Source of the DNA: Pelargonium cotyledonis
Lineage: Eukaryota; Streptophyta; Magnoliopsida; Geraniales; Geraniaceae
Assembly: GCA_036897625.1 (NCBI GenBank)
Contig: JAYMTA010000146.1
Location: 1 to 37,234, forward strand
Reading direction: 5' to 3'
Length of the DNA stretch: 37,234 nt
This document shows, piece after piece, positions 36,234 to 37,234 of the stretch; within the stretch, counting starts at the first letter, position 1, and each line of letters opens with the position of its first letter. The notes below the pieces were generated by a model that had not been told where the DNA came from, did not search any database, and saw nothing but the letters and a program-made list of their open reading frames with translations. Made by a program: the position numbers and the translations under genes.

Positions 36234-36261
36234 AATAAATTCAAAAAAAAAAAAAAAAAAA
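36234..36261 (+). terminator. Polyadenylation signal and A19 tract after the PX gene
   Basis: AATAAA at 36234-36239, 187 bp after the stop codon, is followed three bases later by a run of 19 A (36243-36261). The hexamer suits the 3' end of the PX transcript. The genomic A-tract could mislead oligo-dT-primed data. Confidence 0.5.
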
Positions 36262-36585
36262 GTTCATATGTGCTGAATTTATGATTTCATACAATATGAA
36301 ATAGATTTATTTTCTCTATTTTTCAGGAATAGGAATCAAGAATAGTAATGAGAATGTGATTCTCACTGTTATGTTTGAATTTGGATATTTTTGTCACGAG
36401 AGAATGATTCTTGAAACTTAAAACGAAATGATTTAACATGTTTAATACAAGAGTTCAATGCAATATCAAGTATGTATGATTTAACATGTTTAGCGTATTG
36501 GTACGACATGATTCAACATTTTAAATAACATAAATTCACAAATTTTTAGTTATAATAAACAGAATACTATGTAACATGGGTAAGA
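36262..36585. other. AT-rich spacer
   Basis: No gene was recognised. ATGATTTAACATGTTTA occurs twice about 50 bp apart (36427 and 36477). Confidence 0.5.
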
Positions 36586-36758
36586 CAATACAACATTTGT
36601 GGCTCAATTAGCAACACAGACATTGATTGTGGGAAGAGCTCTCGGGTTTAGTCTCCACTAAACATATCTACAAGAGAGGGTGAAGAGTCTTAACTGCGAC
36701 TAAATCCCGAATCGGATTAAACCGGTGGTTTACACCCACACCCAAAAAAAAAAAAAAA
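36586..36758 (+). mobile_element. tRNA-derived SINE
   Basis: The left part has an A-box-like TGGCTCAATTAG (36599-36610) and, 46 bp on, a B-box-like GGTTTAGTCTCC (36645-36656). The right end is CACCC followed by 15 A. Likely target duplications are TAACATGGGTAAGA (36572-36585) and TAACATGGCAAGA (36761-36773), which differ slightly. Size, boxes and tail fit a plant SINE; no family name can be given. Confidence 0.65.
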
Positions 36759-36883
36759 CATAACATGGCAAGATTAAATATCACAATTCGACTTATTTCA
36801 CATATTCTCTAAGTAGTGAAATTACATAAATGTCCTTCTGAATGAAACAAAAAATTATTGAAAATGTGGTTGTTCAATTGGAT

Positions 36884-37051
36884 TGGGCCCCACAGGGGGT
36901 ATTAGGCCTGAAGAGCAATATGGTTGTGAAGCCAGCCTGACGCGGTGCCCTCCGCATTTGGGCCTAGAAGTCCGGGCCTTCGCTCAGCCCACTAAGCCCA
37001 CTCACTACTTGGGTCTGGCGGGCCAGAAATAGGCCCAACCTGTGAAGCCCA
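36884..37051. promoter_or_regulatory. Dense site II-type cluster, possible promoter
   Basis: TGGGCC at 36884 and 36959, AGCCCA at 36986, 36995 and 37046, and GGCCCA at 37032 lie within 170 bp of DNA that is clearly richer in G+C than its surroundings. Similar clusters sit in front of SPC24, TIC56 and eS4 in this window. The gene it would serve is not visible, so it may lie past the right edge. Confidence 0.4.
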
Positions 37052-37098
37052 ATTAATGTCCAACCACTTCAAAGCCCCGCATGTTTACAAGCTCATGC

Positions 37099-37234
37099 TA
37101 GGGGTGTTACTGGGCGGGTTAGCCGCCCGTTAGTGGAAAAATATTCACCGTCCCGCTTAAGGCGGTATATGAATTTGCCACCCGGCAGCCGCCCATTAAT
37201 GAATAATTAAGGCGGTGAAATGTGTGGCGGTTTG
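37099..37234 (+). mobile_element. One end of a hAT-like element, cut by the window edge
   Basis: The sequence TAGGGGTGTTACTGGGCGGG matches the usual plant hAT start TAGGGGTGnnAAnGGGCGGG. It is followed by subterminal GGCGGT/CCGCCC motifs in both orientations (37120-37230). The other end and the target duplication are outside the window. Confidence 0.6.

Noticed and set aside
36163-36261. A19 tract as the tail of a retroposed copy
   Set aside because: No target duplication was found, and AATAAA just before it fits the PX gene's own 3' end.

Overview
The window is nuclear DNA of a core eudicot plant. The evidence is short exons separated by AT-rich introns, GGGCC/GCCCA promoter boxes, plastid proteins with transit peptides, and plant MITEs, a SINE and a TRIM-like LTR fossil in the introns and gaps. 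The species cannot be named from sequence alone. Eight protein genes were assembled by joining exons with consistent reading phase.

Layout. 1-5574 (-): ubiquitin-activating enzyme E1, cut by the left edge. 7992-10338 (+): kinetochore protein SPC24. 10761-12414 (-): GILT/OSH1-type thiol reductase. 14214-17897 (+): TIC56 of the chloroplast inner-envelope translocon. 18763-20793 (+): small-subunit ribosomal protein eS4. 21488-24005 (-): plastid ferritin. 26287-26357 (+): tRNA-Gly(GCC). 26543-29399 (-): DUF538 protein. 30610-36047 (+): PX-domain coiled-coil protein of the EREX/EREL family. The right end carries a SINE, a GGGCC-rich promoter-like block and one end of a hAT-like element.

From memory, the block GILT-TIC56-ferritin-DUF538 has the same order as Arabidopsis At5g01580 (OSH1), At5g01590 (TIC56), At5g01600 (FER1) and At5g01610 (DUF538). 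Here eS4 lies between TIC56 and ferritin. This ancestral microsynteny supports the gene calls. Otherwise the genes are ordinary housekeeping neighbours (protein turnover, mitosis, translation, plastid import, iron storage, endosomal traffic) and not a pathway.

Most unusual signal: SPC24 can be read through only if its second intron is an AT-AC intron of the U2-like kind (ATAAGT...AC). Its fourth intron has U12-type signals (GTATCCTT and a CCTTAA-type branch site). Two rare intron classes therefore sit in one 201-codon gene. Other points of interest are a conserved iron-dependent regulatory sequence (IDRS) upstream of ferritin, decayed tandem arrays in introns of TIC56 and DUF538, twin Stowaway-like MITEs sharing a TA in the E1 gene, and one MITE family found in introns of three minus-strand genes.
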